Of a DNA stretch of 64,000 nucleotides, positions 1 to 7,866 are shown piece by piece; position 1 is the first letter of the stretch; each line of letters begins with the position of its first letter. Location: assembly GCF_003386865.1 (NCBI RefSeq), contig NZ_QTUA01000001.1, forward strand, positions 2,480,001-2,544,000, given 5' to 3'. The notes below the pieces were generated by a model. It was not told the origin of the DNA and ran no database searches. It saw nothing but the letters and a program-made list of their open reading frames with translations. This DNA is from Calidifontibacter indicus. GTDB taxonomy: Bacteria > Actinomycetota > Actinomycetes > Actinomycetales > Dermatophilaceae. The position numbers and the translations under genes are program-made.

Positions 1-842
1 GTGCCGGCACTCGCTGTCAGCCAGTAGAGAGTCGCGTTGGCCACGATGAAGTCGGTTCCTAGGCCGAAGTCGTCCCCCAGTGGGGCCTGCCAAAGCTGGT
101 ACTTGTCAAGCTGCCAGGCGAGCAGCCCTACGGGAGAGTCCGACAACGCGAATGCCAGCGAGTCCGGTCGGCGACTCTGCAGCTGAAGGTATCCGCCGCC
201 GTCGACGGCGAACCTCTGCAGCCTGCTCCAAGCAGGCTCGTCGTCCGCGCTCTCGGCCATGAAGCCTCGTAGCCCTGCGCTCACGTGGACACCGATAACC
301 CGCTCGGGTTCGACTGCGGCGATGGCTCGAGCGACGACGGACCCCCAGTCCTGTCCATGGACGAGGAACCGGTGGTGGCCCATCGCCCGCATGGCATCAG
401 CCAGTGCGCGCGCTGAGTCGGTGATCGACCAGGAACCTGCTGGCAAAGTCGAGGTGCCGAACCCGGGAAGGGAAGCAAGCACGATCTCGGAGGCGAGAGT
501 CCGGAGAGGCTCGATCACACGGTGGAAGGCGAGGAAAGAGGTGGGCCAGCCGTGCAGAAGCAACATTGGCACGCACCCTGATCCGCGGACCCTGACGGCA
601 TGGACGCGGGTGCCCGCGATCCTGAAGTCGACGTGCTCACCCAATCCGTCGTGGCTCTTCTGCTGAAGCCAGTGGTCCCACTCAGTCGCATAGTGCTCCA
701 CGATCGACGGCGCAAGACCGCGCGCCCCCTCGCCCAACGATGGCAGCACCGGCCACCGCGTCTGACTCAAGCGGCTACGGAGCGACTCGAAACCCGCATC
801 GGCCCCGAGTGCACCCACGAGAAGTTGGTAGCATGCTGTCAC
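1..842 (-). CDS. Epoxide hydrolase-like alpha/beta hydrolase (3' end outside window)
   Basis: The frame stays open from a GTG at 842 to the left edge, so the C-terminus is missing. About 25 residues in comes an epoxide-hydrolase N-terminal segment (SLRSRLSQTRWP, later EHYATEWDHWLQQ). It is followed by the alpha/beta-hydrolase oxyanion motif LLLHGWPTS and the nucleophile elbow HGQDWGS, where Asp is the nucleophile, as is usual in epoxide hydrolases. The catalytic His would lie beyond the edge. An in-frame ATG at 863 is an alternative start, but it has no ribosome site and falls inside the inverted repeat at 863-878; AGGG lies 9 nt before the GTG. The gene is divergent from the adjacent MarR gene, which suggests it is that regulator's target. 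Family call is good; the substrate is unknown. Confidence 0.8.
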   Translation of the reverse strand, partial: MTACYQLLVGALGADAGFESLRSRLSQTRWPVLPSLGEGARGLAPSIVEHYATEWDHWLQQKSHDGLGEHVDFRIAGTRVHAVRVRGSGCVPMLLLHGWPTSFLAFHRVIEPLRTLASEIVLASLPGFGTSTLPAGSWSITDSARALADAMRAMGHHRFLVHGQDWGSVVARAIAAVEPERVIGVHVSAGLRGFMAESADDEPAWSRLQRFAVDGGGYLQLQSRRPDSLAFALSDSPVGLLAWQLDKYQLWQAPLGDDFGLGTDFIVANATLYWLTASAG

Positions 843-862
843 ATTGCCAAACCCTAGGCACA

Positions 863-878
863 TGACAGTCTGCTGTCA
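863..878. promoter_or_regulatory. Inverted repeat, candidate MarR operator
   Basis: TGACAG and CTGTCA form a perfect 6-bp inverted repeat around TCTG. It sits in the 48-bp gap between the divergent hydrolase and MarR genes, 12 nt before the MarR start. MarR proteins commonly autoregulate through such sites; the assignment here rests on position and symmetry. Confidence 0.55.
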
Positions 879-890
879 AAGGAGAGTTGC

Positions 891-1325
891 GTGAACCCCG
901 ACGCCGACGCGGCACTGCATGCCATCTTCGAGGTCAACCGGCTCCTGCGCGACGCCGGGGAGCGAGTGTCCGCGGCGGCAAGTCAAACACATTCCCGGCG
1001 CATGGTCCTCCAAGCCGGCGATCGCGCCACCGTCCCGGACATCGCCCGCCGGCTCGGGCTCCAGCGGCAGAGCGTTCAGCGCGTCGCCGACGAACTCGTA
1101 GCAGACGGTCTTGCGCGCTACGAGGACAACCCACGCCACCAGCGGTCCCGACTCCTCGTCACGACGGCAGCCGGAAAGAGCGCACTCGCGGCGATCCAGA
1201 GCGCTCACCGCGCGTGGGTCGCGGAAGTGGTAGCCACAGTCGGCGAGCTCGACTGGGAACGCCTCAACGGTGACCTTGGCCGCATCGCGCAGGCCGTTGG
1301 GCACCACGCACGGCAGCCTGGCTAA
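891..1325 (+). CDS. MarR family winged-helix transcriptional regulator
   Basis: A 144-residue protein of normal MarR length. The recognition segment is near residues 50-72 (TVPDIARRLGLQRQSVQRVADEL), followed by the wing region DGLARYEDNPRHQRSRLLVTT, a classic MarR pattern. The GTG start has GGAGAG 5 nt upstream. It is divergently transcribed from the epoxide-hydrolase-like gene with a perfect inverted repeat between them, so it probably represses itself and the hydrolase in response to a small molecule. The ligand cannot be read from the sequence. The family assignment is solid; the target assignment is inferred. Confidence 0.88.
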   Translation: MNPDADAALHAIFEVNRLLRDAGERVSAAASQTHSRRMVLQAGDRATVPDIARRLGLQRQSVQRVADELVADGLARYEDNPRHQRSRLLVTTAAGKSALAAIQSAHRAWVAEVVATVGELDWERLNGDLGRIAQAVGHHARQPG

Positions 1326-1767
1326 GTCACGGCATGCACGGCCAAGCATCTGTGCTGGCGTCTGGTGGTGTCGACTCTCGCCAACATGCTGACCCGATGG
1401 ATCCTCGTCGGTGCTCGAACTCGCCTACAACTGGTGTCGAACGGAACCTCCCAAGCCACGTTGGTCGGCCCACCTAGCCAGCGAGACCAGTACTCACAGG
1501 TTGTCCACACAGCCTGACGCGTGAAAGTTGCACGGTTGTGATTTACCAGCGAAGATGCCACATAGCACCAAAGCCTCGGCACACCGCCGAGGTGACGGGA
1601 GTGATCGAGGCTTCGGGCTCTACTGGGCAGGTAGGTTCCCGACCGTACGGCCAAGCTTGCATATGCGCAAGTTTGACAAGCCGTGCGGACAGGTTTTGAT
1701 TCACTCCAGTCTGGTTGTGCTGCAACGGTGCTCGCGCGAGGAGCGAGCCCAGATTGGAGGAGCCGTC
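1326..1767. other. 442-bp gene-free stretch
   Basis: This is the longest stretch here without a convincing gene. Reading frames inside it lack coding-like composition and homology. It contains small hairpins (CCTCGG/CCGAGG near 1574-1592, GCTCGC/GCGAGC at 1730-1748) and, towards its right end, the candidate promoter region described at 1653-1701. No RNA gene is recognised. Confidence 0.5.
1653..1701 (+). promoter_or_regulatory. Candidate promoter with inverted repeat upstream of YjzC-like gene
   Basis: CTTGC (1656-1660) and GCAAG (1667-1671) form an inverted repeat directly before a perfect -35 hexamer TTGACA at 1673-1678. A weak -10-like TTGATT follows after a 17-nt spacer. The only downstream gene in this direction starts at 1768. 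Confidence 0.35.
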
Positions 1768-1950
1768 ATGGCTTCGAACAGCAAGCCGGGCACCCCGGCA
1801 CCCGAGTCTGGCCAGTACCAGGCAGTCGGCCCACGCGGTGGCCGCGTGAGCAACACCGAGATCACCGCAGTTCAGGGTCGCCCGCTTCCGCCCACGGGCA
1901 AGCCCGGCCAGTCCTGGCAGATGGTCGACAAGACCAAGCACAAGGGCTAG
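1768..1950 (+). CDS. YjzC family small protein
   Basis: A 60-residue hydrophilic protein starting MASNSKPGTPAPESGQY, then VGPRGGR, LPPTGKPG and a terminal VDKTKHKG. The PGTxAPxSGxY opening and the VDKTKHKG tail are typical of the short YjzC-like proteins of Bacillus and Actinobacteria, whose function is not established. GGAGGAG lies 6 nt before the ATG. An upstream in-frame extension to 1528 exists but is Cys/Arg/His-rich and unlike the family, so the short form is chosen. It is monocistronic, with its own leader to the left. Confidence 0.75.
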   Translation: MASNSKPGTPAPESGQYQAVGPRGGRVSNTEITAVQGRPLPPTGKPGQSWQMVDKTKHKG

Positions 1951-1962
1951 CCAGAATCACCG

Positions 1963-1998
1963 CTCGGGGTGGGCGCCGACTCTGGCACTCGCCCCGAG
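1963..1998 (+). terminator. Weak hairpin after YjzC-like gene
   Basis: CTCGGGG (1963-1969) pairs with CCCCGAG (1992-1998) across a 22-nt loop that holds further GGGCG/CGCCC pairing. It begins 12 nt after the stop codon. There is no T-run, so termination is only suggested by position. Confidence 0.3.
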
Positions 1999-2017
1999 TG
2001 CGTGCTTCCCAGGCGGT

Positions 2018-2495
2018 TCAAGCGTCGACGACAGACGCCCGGATCTCGTGCAGCCGGACTCGGCACTGCTCAATACGGACGTCGTCCCAGTCAACTTCCG
2101 GCTGCTCAGGTTCGACGAGCGAAGTCAGAATGCTTGTGAAACCCAGAGCGGGAAGGGACCACTCGCCGACCAGACCCGTGTTGAAGGGATCCGCCTCGAA
2201 TCGGTGCTGCCCCACCTCCGGCACCGTGATCGTGTTGATCGCGAGCCCTTCCACGACAGCGGCACCGAGAGTCGCGATCGCGTCGTAGCCGACCGTCGGA
2301 TGTCCCGCACATGATGACCCACGACGCCCACCATGCTGGCGTAGAAGTCGGCCATGCGCCTGACGAAGCCTTCTTCCGACTTCCGCAGCCCGGCAGCCAA
2401 GGCTCCTGTAGCGCCAGTTCTTCGGGCAGCCCCAGCAGCGTCGCCTGCAGCGCGACGTAGGTGTGCCAATCCTCGATTCACCCGCTCAGCAGCGA
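2018..2495 (-). pseudogene. TetR-type regulator remnant, ligand-binding part only, frameshifted
   Basis: Read on the minus strand, three frames join into one TetR-like C-terminal domain. The first has DWHTYVALQATLLGLPEEL (about 2470-2415). The second has GLRKSEEGFVRRMADFYASM (to about 2305). The third has VGYDAIATLGAAVVEGLAI down to the stop at 2018. Each change of frame is cured by one extra base, in a GCC context near 2405 and in GACATCC near 2303. The segment before the first frame has an in-frame TGA and no HTH domain, so the DNA-binding half is missing. I treat it as a dead fragment in a region already rich in mobile-element debris. Confidence 0.6.
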
Positions 2496-2534
2496 GATTT
2501 ATTACAACTCTTTACAGTCACCATTCAACGATGC

Positions 2535-3119
2535 CTAGTTGTTGAACACTAAGCTGTCCACGAAACGACCTATGCGCTTCGCTTCCACCTCATCGAGATC
2601 TTCTGGCAGCCAAAGCCGTGCCTGAACCCCCGCACGCAGTGGTAACGGGTACTCGATCATGGTGATGCGGTCCGGAACGAAGCCGCGATCCACGTCGGAG
2701 ATTGATGATCCAACGCCTGGAGCATTTCCCTCTGTTGTGTCCGACAGGCCTACTTCGTCAGACTGGGACGAACGCCCCGCCCCCGACCTCTTCTTCCAAT
2801 CGGCCGAGTTGGGGTCCGCGAGCCACTTACGGTAGGTCTCAATCGCGTTCCTTGTCCGCGCCTTGTACGCAGCCATTGAGCCCGACGTATAATTACCACG
2901 TTTGAGAACGTCAAAACGGCTAAGATGGCCGTCCAGATCAAATTTCACGACGTTGATGTGCGGCCAGTCGTCTTCGATCTGCAACACCTTCACTGACGCG
3001 TTACGCCAGTTCTGGATCGTCGAGCTGGGCAGTTCGCCCGCCGCTTCAGCCCAGTCTAGGAACTGAACGAAATGTGCTGCAGTCTCACTGAGCGCCTCAA
3101 TCCGAGCCTCGTCTACCAT
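2535..3119 (-). CDS. Hypothetical protein with recombinase-core-like N-terminal helices
   Basis: A 194-residue protein starting MVDEARIEALSETAAHFVQF. GGGAGA lies 5 nt before the ATG at 3119, so that start is preferred to the longer in-frame extension. Residues 1-115 are helical and resemble the SAM-like core-binding domain of tyrosine recombinases (SSTIQNWRNASVKVLQ, then KARTRNAIETYRKWL). No Arg-His-Arg-Tyr catalytic domain follows. A linker rich in Ser, Gly and Asp leads to a C-terminal block YPLPLRAGVQARLWLPEDLD. I recall comparable C-terminal blocks in other hypothetical proteins. I do not recognise a function. Its neighbours are debris of mobile elements, so it may be accessory cargo. Confidence 0.6.
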   Translation of the reverse strand: MVDEARIEALSETAAHFVQFLDWAEAAGELPSSTIQNWRNASVKVLQIEDDWPHINVVKFDLDGHLSRFDVLKRGNYTSGSMAAYKARTRNAIETYRKWLADPNSADWKKRSGAGRSSQSDEVGLSDTTEGNAPGVGSSISDVDRGFVPDRITMIEYPLPLRAGVQARLWLPEDLDEVEAKRIGRFVDSLVFNN

Positions 3120-3289
3120 CACCGTCTCCCTCGCTCTGTCGATCCCCACGGGATCATGAACGCCATTCAAGCACGTCGAACGTCGTTCGGCAACCCTGAA
3201 CACTTTCCCAGCGCTGGCGGCCGATGACCTAGCCTCGGCCTCTGGCAACTCGTCTCGGCTCAGCCCGGATCCACGAGTGAGCATTCTGT

Positions 3290-3790
3290 GGGCGTGAGTG
3301 CGGGGCGTTGATCGGCGTTCTGTCCGCCCCGATTTCCGGGTGTGGGGTATCGGCCGGTCCGTCCGGCTCTTCCACGGGTGTCCTGGGGTTGCGCACTGTT
3401 GGGCTGGGTGGTCAGGCGGTCGCAGTTCGTGGTGGTCCGTGGGGCGGACCGTTGCGGTGGTTGCGCGGGCGTGCTCGGGTCCGGCGCGGGTGAGGTTGAA
3501 CGCGATCGCGGCCGGGGCGAACTAGGCACTGTTCGCGACGAACGAGACCGCAGGCAGGTGCGCCAGGGGTCCGTTCTTGAGGTCGGGCGTGGACTTGCTC
3601 GATGATCGCGTGCTGGCGGTCCAGGGGCTCTGCTTGCAGCATTGCCCAGGGTTGTGTCGGTGAACATCGCGTGATGCCGCCAGGTAGTGAACAGCTCGCC
3701 TTGCCCGGCCGGGACGGTGGCCGGATTCAGTCGTTTGACCCGGCGCACGAGCAGCCAGGCCATGGACCTGCTGGTCCATGCCCGCGGGCG
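3290..3790 (-). pseudogene. IS1380-type transposase remnant (C-terminal part)
   Basis: On the minus strand, AWLLVRRVKRLNPATVPAGQ and GELFTTWRHHAMFTDTTL (about 3770-3655), then in other frames RQHAIIEQVHA, DLKNGPLAHLP and FVANSA, match the C-terminal half of IS1380-family DDE transposases, where they occur in this order. Several frame changes and a stop codon break the frame, and the downstream part decays into Arg/Pro-rich noise near 3340. The N-terminal half of the transposase and both IS ends are missing. The remnant abuts the truncated integrase gene and probably marks the insertion or deletion that removed the integrase N-terminus. Confidence 0.7.
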
Positions 3791-3812
3791 GAGTTGACCG
3801 ACCCTTGCGCAG

Positions 3813-5101
3813 GCCTGGTGGCGGCGAAGCGCTCTGGCGAAGACATCAAGATGAAGATGGCCCACAAGGCCAAGAACGGCGGCACGATCGGACGCGCGCC
3901 AATCGGCTACCTCAACGCACGCATCGACATCGAAGGACGTCAAGTGAACTCCGTCATCGTCGATCAGGATCGTGCGCCGCTCGTCCGGCTCGCCTTCGAG
4001 CTGTATGCCACGGGCGACTACTCAATCGACGCACTGCAGCTTGCTATGGAAGACCATGGCCTCCGTGCCCGTCCGGTCGGCCGCTGGCGGAGCGAACGGC
4101 CACTCTCCGCGAACACCCTGCATCGAATCCTCGGTGATCCGTACTACGCCGGCTACACGGTGTACGACGGAGAACTCTACGACGGACGTCACGAGGCACT
4201 GGTCACTCAGGAGGTCTTCGATCGGGTGCAGCAGGTCCTCGACGACCGCTCCGGGGCAGACAATCGTGACCGGGTGCTGCATCACTACCTCAAGGGCGTG
4301 CTGCGCTGCGACCGTTGTCGAGTCGCTGGTCGAACGAGTCGACTGATCTACACCGAGGCAAAGGGTAGGGGCGGCACCTACCGCTACTACCTCTGTCGTG
4401 GCCGTCAGGAGGGCGTCTGCGACCTACCGCACCTACCGGTCGACCAGGTCGAGTTCCAGGTACAGGAGTACTACCGGTCCATCGAGCTGACTGACGATTT
4501 CGCCAACGAGTTCTCCGCGGCGTTGGAAGAGTCTCTTGAGGATCACACACGGTCGACGAAGGAGCTGCAGTCGCATTTACGGGCGGAGTTGGCGAAACTC
4601 GCCGAACAGGAGAACGCGCTTCTCGACGCGCTCGCCGACCCACTCATGCCGCACGCCAAGATCCGGGCACGAATCAACGACATCGCTATGAAGCGCGTCC
4701 GCATCGCCGAGCGCATGGACGCTGTCCAGAGCGACCTCCTGGCCGGCGCCCGAGTCCTCACTGCATCGCTGGATCTCTCGCGCCGCCCGTATGAGCTCTA
4801 CGCTCGGGCCACTGACGACGGGCGGTCGCAGATCAACCGCGCGTTCTTCCACGCCCTCTACATCACTGAGCACGGCTCAGTAGCCGAAGCCCGCCTGACA
4901 GAGCCCTTCATTGCCATCTTCGCCGCGCACCGTGTCTGGCTGGCCATCCCCTCGGCCACACGTAAACAGCGCTCCGCCATCGGCGAAGCGCTGCAAGCAA
5001 GCCTGACTGCTATGGACGACGATCCTCGCCATGGCGAAGGTTCGAGTAAGACAGTCATGGTGGATGTAAAGGGACTCGAACCCCTGACCTCTCGCGTGTG
5101 A
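3813..5101 (+). pseudogene. Large serine recombinase/integrase lacking the catalytic N-terminal domain
   Basis: The recognisable frame begins about AAKRSGEDIKMKMAHKAKNG and continues GGTIGRAPIGYLN. That junction is where large serine integrases pass from the resolvase domain to the Recombinase domain. Then follow the Recombinase domain (LSANTLHRILGDPYYAGYTV), a zinc ribbon (LRCDRC ... YYLCRGRQEGVCD), a coiled coil (about 4520-4740) and the C-terminal end. The roughly 150-residue catalytic domain with its nucleophile Ser is absent and replaced by transposase debris, so it cannot cut DNA. The frame's last 14 codons (VDVKGLEPLTSRV) lie inside the tRNA-Val gene. An internal ATG at 3851 could still yield a DNA-binding fragment. 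Confidence 0.8.
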
Positions 5102-5134
5102 AGCGAACGCTCTAACCAACTGAGCTATACATCC
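5058..5134 (-). tRNA. tRNA-Val (anticodon CAC)
   Basis: A full cloverleaf on the minus strand: acceptor stem GGATGTA/TACATCC, D arm GCTCAGTTGGTTAGAGC, anticodon stem TTCGC/GCGAG around loop TTCACAC, T arm with GGTTCGAGTCC, discriminator A and an encoded CCA (5060-5058). The anticodon CAC reads GUG. The 3' half overlaps the end of the truncated serine integrase, so it is the probable integration target for the element to its left. Confidence 0.95.
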
Positions 5135-5212
5135 GGAAGGTCGCGCCCGCGCGGGGCTGCGAGGAAGTACTTTACCTGCCCGCTGCGCGCCGACCTAATC
5201 GGGGCAGCGGCG

Positions 5213-5683
5213 TCAGCCGAGCCCCGGCATCTGGTGCAGGAAGTCCTTGGCACCGGCAGGCAGGAAGCCCGGGATGCCCCCGATCTTGAGCGTCGCCCAG
5301 ACCACGAAGATCACGAACGCACAGGTCAGCAGGCCGATGATCGCCTTGACCCACAACGGCTTCGGCCGCAACCAGTCGTTCCACGCCGCAACCTTGGCGC
5401 GAGCGAACGCGAGCAGTTTCGCCGCCCACAGAAACTCGGTCGCCCAGATGCCGAGGCCGACGAAGACGATCAACCAACCGGGTCCGGGCAACGGCACGGC
5501 GGCGAGTCCGACGGCGACGACGATGAACCCGATGACACCGATGGTGATCCGGTAGGTGTGGTTCGTGACCGGGTTCGCACCGATGCGTCGGCGCCAGCCC
5601 CACTTGTACGAGTTCGGGTTGAACGGTTCGCGCAGTTCGGGCTCGTGCGCGGACGTCGTCGTCTGTGGTCCCTGGTCCCCCAT
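5213..5683 (-). CDS. TIGR02611/PGPGW family membrane protein
   Basis: A 156-residue protein with a hydrophilic N-terminus, then hydrophobic segments around residues 47-88 (ITIGVIGFIVVAVGLAAVPL and LIVFVGLGIWATEFLWAA) separated by the diagnostic PLPGPGW motif. A last helix near residues 115-135 is followed by a short hydrophilic tail. The family is widespread in Actinobacteria and its role is unknown. The start lies 10 nt after the pabC stop on the same strand, so it is likely translated from the pabB-pabC transcript. There is no sign of folate-related function in the protein itself. Confidence 0.8.
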   Translation of the reverse strand: MGDQGPQTTTSAHEPELREPFNPNSYKWGWRRRIGANPVTNHTYRITIGVIGFIVVAVGLAAVPLPGPGWLIVFVGLGIWATEFLWAAKLLAFARAKVAAWNDWLRPKPLWVKAIIGLLTCAFVIFVVWATLKIGGIPGFLPAGAKDFLHQMPGLG

Positions 5684-5693
5684 TACGGCCTCC

Positions 5694-6521
5694 TCAAGCC
5701 AATGCTGCGGCGTGGGTCGCGAACGCCTGCGCCACCCGGCGTGTGACGGGTCCGGGTGCGGCGATCACCCGTTGGTCAACGCGTGAAACCGCCTGAATGT
5801 CCCGCGTGGAGGACGTGATGAAGACCTCGTCGGCGGTCTCGAGCACCGACAGCGGCAGCGTCACCTCCCGCACCGGCACCTGCTCGGCGCGGGCGCACAG
5901 GATCGCCAGTTCGCGGGTGATACCCGGCAGCAGCCCCGACTCGACGGGCGGCGTGAGCACCTCGCCGTCCACCACCACGAAGATGTTGCTTCCGGTGCCT
6001 TCACACAGCTCACCGCGGGTGTTGGCGAAGATCGCCTCGCTGCCGCCGTGCTCCTTGGCGTGGGCGAGCGCCACCACGTTCTCGGCGTACGAGGTTGTCT
6101 TGAGACCGACGACGGCGCTGTGCTCGTTGCGGGTCCACGGCACGGTCGCGATCGCGGTCGTCCCTGCCGGGCGCGGCACCGGTCCGGCGAGCACGATGTA
6201 GGTCGGCTCGGCATCGCCGCGATCCGACCCGAGCGGCCCGGGACCGGCGGTCACGCTGTAGCGAATCCGGCCGAACTCCAACGGTTCCTCGAGCACCGCG
6301 GCGATGCCCTCCGCCAGGCGGTCGCGATCGGCGACGGGCAGGCCGAGACCGGTGAGCGACCGGTCGAGCCGGTCGTGGTGTCGCTGCAGCGCGAACACCT
6401 CGTTGTTCTCCACCTTGCAGGTTTCGAAGACGGCGTCGCCGACGGTCACCGCATGGTCCAGCGCCCCGATGGACGGCTCAGTGCCGACCAGCCGACCGTT
6501 GACCCACACCCGAATCGTCAT
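5694..6521 (-). CDS. pabC: Aminodeoxychorismate lyase-type class IV aminotransferase
   Basis: A 275-residue fold-type IV PLP enzyme. It begins with VWVNGRLVGTEPSIGALDHA and VGDAVFETCKV, and continues with LQRHHDRLDRS, the PLP-lysine region LKTTSYAENVVALAHAK and the C-terminal phosphate-binding EGTGSNIFVV. Members either release pyruvate from 4-amino-4-deoxychorismate to give p-aminobenzoate, or act as branched-chain or D-amino-acid transaminases. Position directly after pabB (12-nt gap, same strand) favours the p-aminobenzoate/folate role. The length is normal and the ATG start fits the family. Confidence 0.85.
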   Translation of the reverse strand: MTIRVWVNGRLVGTEPSIGALDHAVTVGDAVFETCKVENNEVFALQRHHDRLDRSLTGLGLPVADRDRLAEGIAAVLEEPLEFGRIRYSVTAGPGPLGSDRGDAEPTYIVLAGPVPRPAGTTAIATVPWTRNEHSAVVGLKTTSYAENVVALAHAKEHGGSEAIFANTRGELCEGTGSNIFVVVDGEVLTPPVESGLLPGITRELAILCARAEQVPVREVTLPLSVLETADEVFITSSTRDIQAVSRVDQRVIAAPGPVTRRVAQAFATHAAALA

Positions 6522-6533
6522 GACGTCGTCTCC

Positions 6534-7613
6534 TCAGTTCGTGTCTGTTGTCTGCAGCGCGGTCTCGGCGAGTGCGATCAGCCGCTGCGCTTTGAGCAGC
6601 GTTTCACACCACTCGGCTTCGGGATCCGAGCCCCAGGTGATGCCCGCCCCGGTGCCGAACCGTAGCCAGCGGGCGTCGTCCTCGCGGGTCGCCCAGAAGG
6701 TGCGGATGCCGACGGCGAGCCGGGCCGTGCCGCGGTCGTTGTCGACGAACCCGATGGCGCCACAGTACGGGCCGCGAGGCACCCGCTCGAGGTCGCAGAT
6801 CGCCTGCAACGCAGTCACTTTCGGCGCGCCCGACACCGACCCCGCAGGGAAGCTGGCGGCCAGGACGTCACTCCACCGCACCCCGGCGCGAAGGGTGCTG
6901 CGCACTGTCGACACCAGATGCACCAGTCCGGGGTGCTGCTCGATCGCACACAACCCGTCGACCTCGACCGTGCCGGGCACGCTGACCGGAGCGAGGTCGT
7001 TGCGCACCAGGTCGGTGATCATGACGTTCTCGGTGTAGTCCTTCGGGAGCAGTTCCGCCGCGGTGGTCGCGGTGCCCTTGATCGGTGCCGACGCGATGCG
7101 CTCCCCCGACCGCTCGAGGTACAGCTCCGGGCTGGCGCAGACGATCTCCAACCCCGCCGCCGGCAGGTCGATGAGCGCGCTGTAAGGAGCGGGATTTCCC
7201 GCCCGCACCACCTCGAACAGCCGCGCGAGCTCGAACCCGTCCGGGATCTCACGCCGCAGCACGCGGCAGATGTTCGCCTGGTAGACCTCACCGCGGGCGA
7301 CCCGACGGCGCACCTCTTCGACAGCCGCCTCGTACCGGTCGTAGCCGAGTGAGCTCACCCACTCGTCCTCGGCGCCGTCGATCGACCTGCGCGCACCCGC
7401 TCCGTAGTCCGGTTCGGCTGCGGCAGTGAGGGGTTCGTGCTCGACGTGTGACATCCGTACGGCGGTCAGGTGACCTTCGAAGGTGATGACCACGACCCAG
7501 AACCCCGGTTCGTCGAGGGCGGCGACGTCATGGCGGACCTGCTCGATGCCGCTGGCACGCACGTCGCGGAAACGGACCTCACCCGCGCTGGGCCCAGTCA
7601 CGTGGTCGCTCAC
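6534..7613 (-). CDS. pabB: Aminodeoxychorismate synthase component I
   Basis: A 359-residue chorismate-binding enzyme. PIKGTAT carries the Lys typical of PabB (TrpE has PIAGT). It is followed by ENVMITDLVRNDL, the block SFPAGSVSGAPK, GAIGFV and the C-terminal RFGTGAGITWGSDPEAEW. It uses ammonia from a glutaminase subunit to convert chorismate to aminodeoxychorismate; no glutaminase domain is fused and no pabA lies in the window. GAGGAGG 5 nt before the GTG at 7613 sets the start; a longer frame to 7661 has no ribosome site. It is the first gene of a probable pabB-pabC-PGPGW operon. The N-terminal third is shorter than in long TrpE/PabB proteins. Confidence 0.88.
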   Translation of the reverse strand: MSDHVTGPSAGEVRFRDVRASGIEQVRHDVAALDEPGFWVVVITFEGHLTAVRMSHVEHEPLTAAAEPDYGAGARRSIDGAEDEWVSSLGYDRYEAAVEEVRRRVARGEVYQANICRVLRREIPDGFELARLFEVVRAGNPAPYSALIDLPAAGLEIVCASPELYLERSGERIASAPIKGTATTAAELLPKDYTENVMITDLVRNDLAPVSVPGTVEVDGLCAIEQHPGLVHLVSTVRSTLRAGVRWSDVLAASFPAGSVSGAPKVTALQAICDLERVPRGPYCGAIGFVDNDRGTARLAVGIRTFWATREDDARWLRFGTGAGITWGSDPEAEWCETLLKAQRLIALAETALQTTDTN

Positions 7614-7670
7614 GGCGTCCTCCTCGTCGCGCGCTGCTGCGTCCGGCACGCCTGCCGGCACCGATGCGAA

Positions 7671-7698
7671 GAGGCCCCGGCAGATCTGCCGGGGCCTC
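7671..7698 (-). terminator. Terminator of Gly-Val tRNA unit
   Basis: GAGGCCCCGGCAGA (7671-7684) is followed at once by its exact reverse complement, giving a 28-bp perfect palindrome that folds as a 12-bp stem with a GATC loop. It starts 6 nt beyond the 3' end of tRNA-Val on the minus strand, the usual place for a tRNA operon terminator. Confidence 0.75.
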
Positions 7699-7704
7699 CC
7701 GCTC

Positions 7705-7779
7705 TGGTGGGCGATACTGGGTTTGAACCAGTGACCTCTTCCGTGTCAAGGAAGCGCGCTACCGCTGCGCCAATCGCCC
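7705..7779 (-). tRNA. tRNA-Val (anticodon GAC), copy 1
   Basis: The acceptor stem is GGGCGAT/ATCGCCC, the anticodon stem CTTCC/GGAAG surrounds loop TTGACAC, and the T loop is GGTTCAAACCC. The discriminator is A and CCA is encoded. The gene body is identical to the copy at 9463-9537. It follows tRNA-Gly by 14 nt. Confidence 0.95.
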
Positions 7780-7793
7780 TTGGAAATGACGAG

Positions 7794-7866
7794 AGCGGAC
7801 AACCGGGCTCGAACCGGCGACCTCAACCTTGGCAAGGTTGCGCTCTACCAACTGAGCTATGTCCGC
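7794..7866 (-). tRNA. tRNA-Gly (anticodon GCC), copy 1
   Basis: The acceptor stem is GCGGACA/TGTCCGC, the D arm AGCTCAGTTGGTAGAGC, the anticodon stem CAACC/GGTTG surrounds loop TTGCCAA, and the T arm carries GGTTCGAGCCC. The discriminator is U and CCA is not encoded. It is identical to the copy at 9637-9709. Confidence 0.95.

Noticed and set aside
1322-1654. 110-codon minus-strand frame in the gene-free stretch
   Set aside because: No ribosome site, no codon bias and no recognisable domain.
3260-3943. 227-codon minus-strand frame taken as an intact gene
   Set aside because: Only fragments match an IS1380 transposase; frame changes and lost ends mark it as debris.
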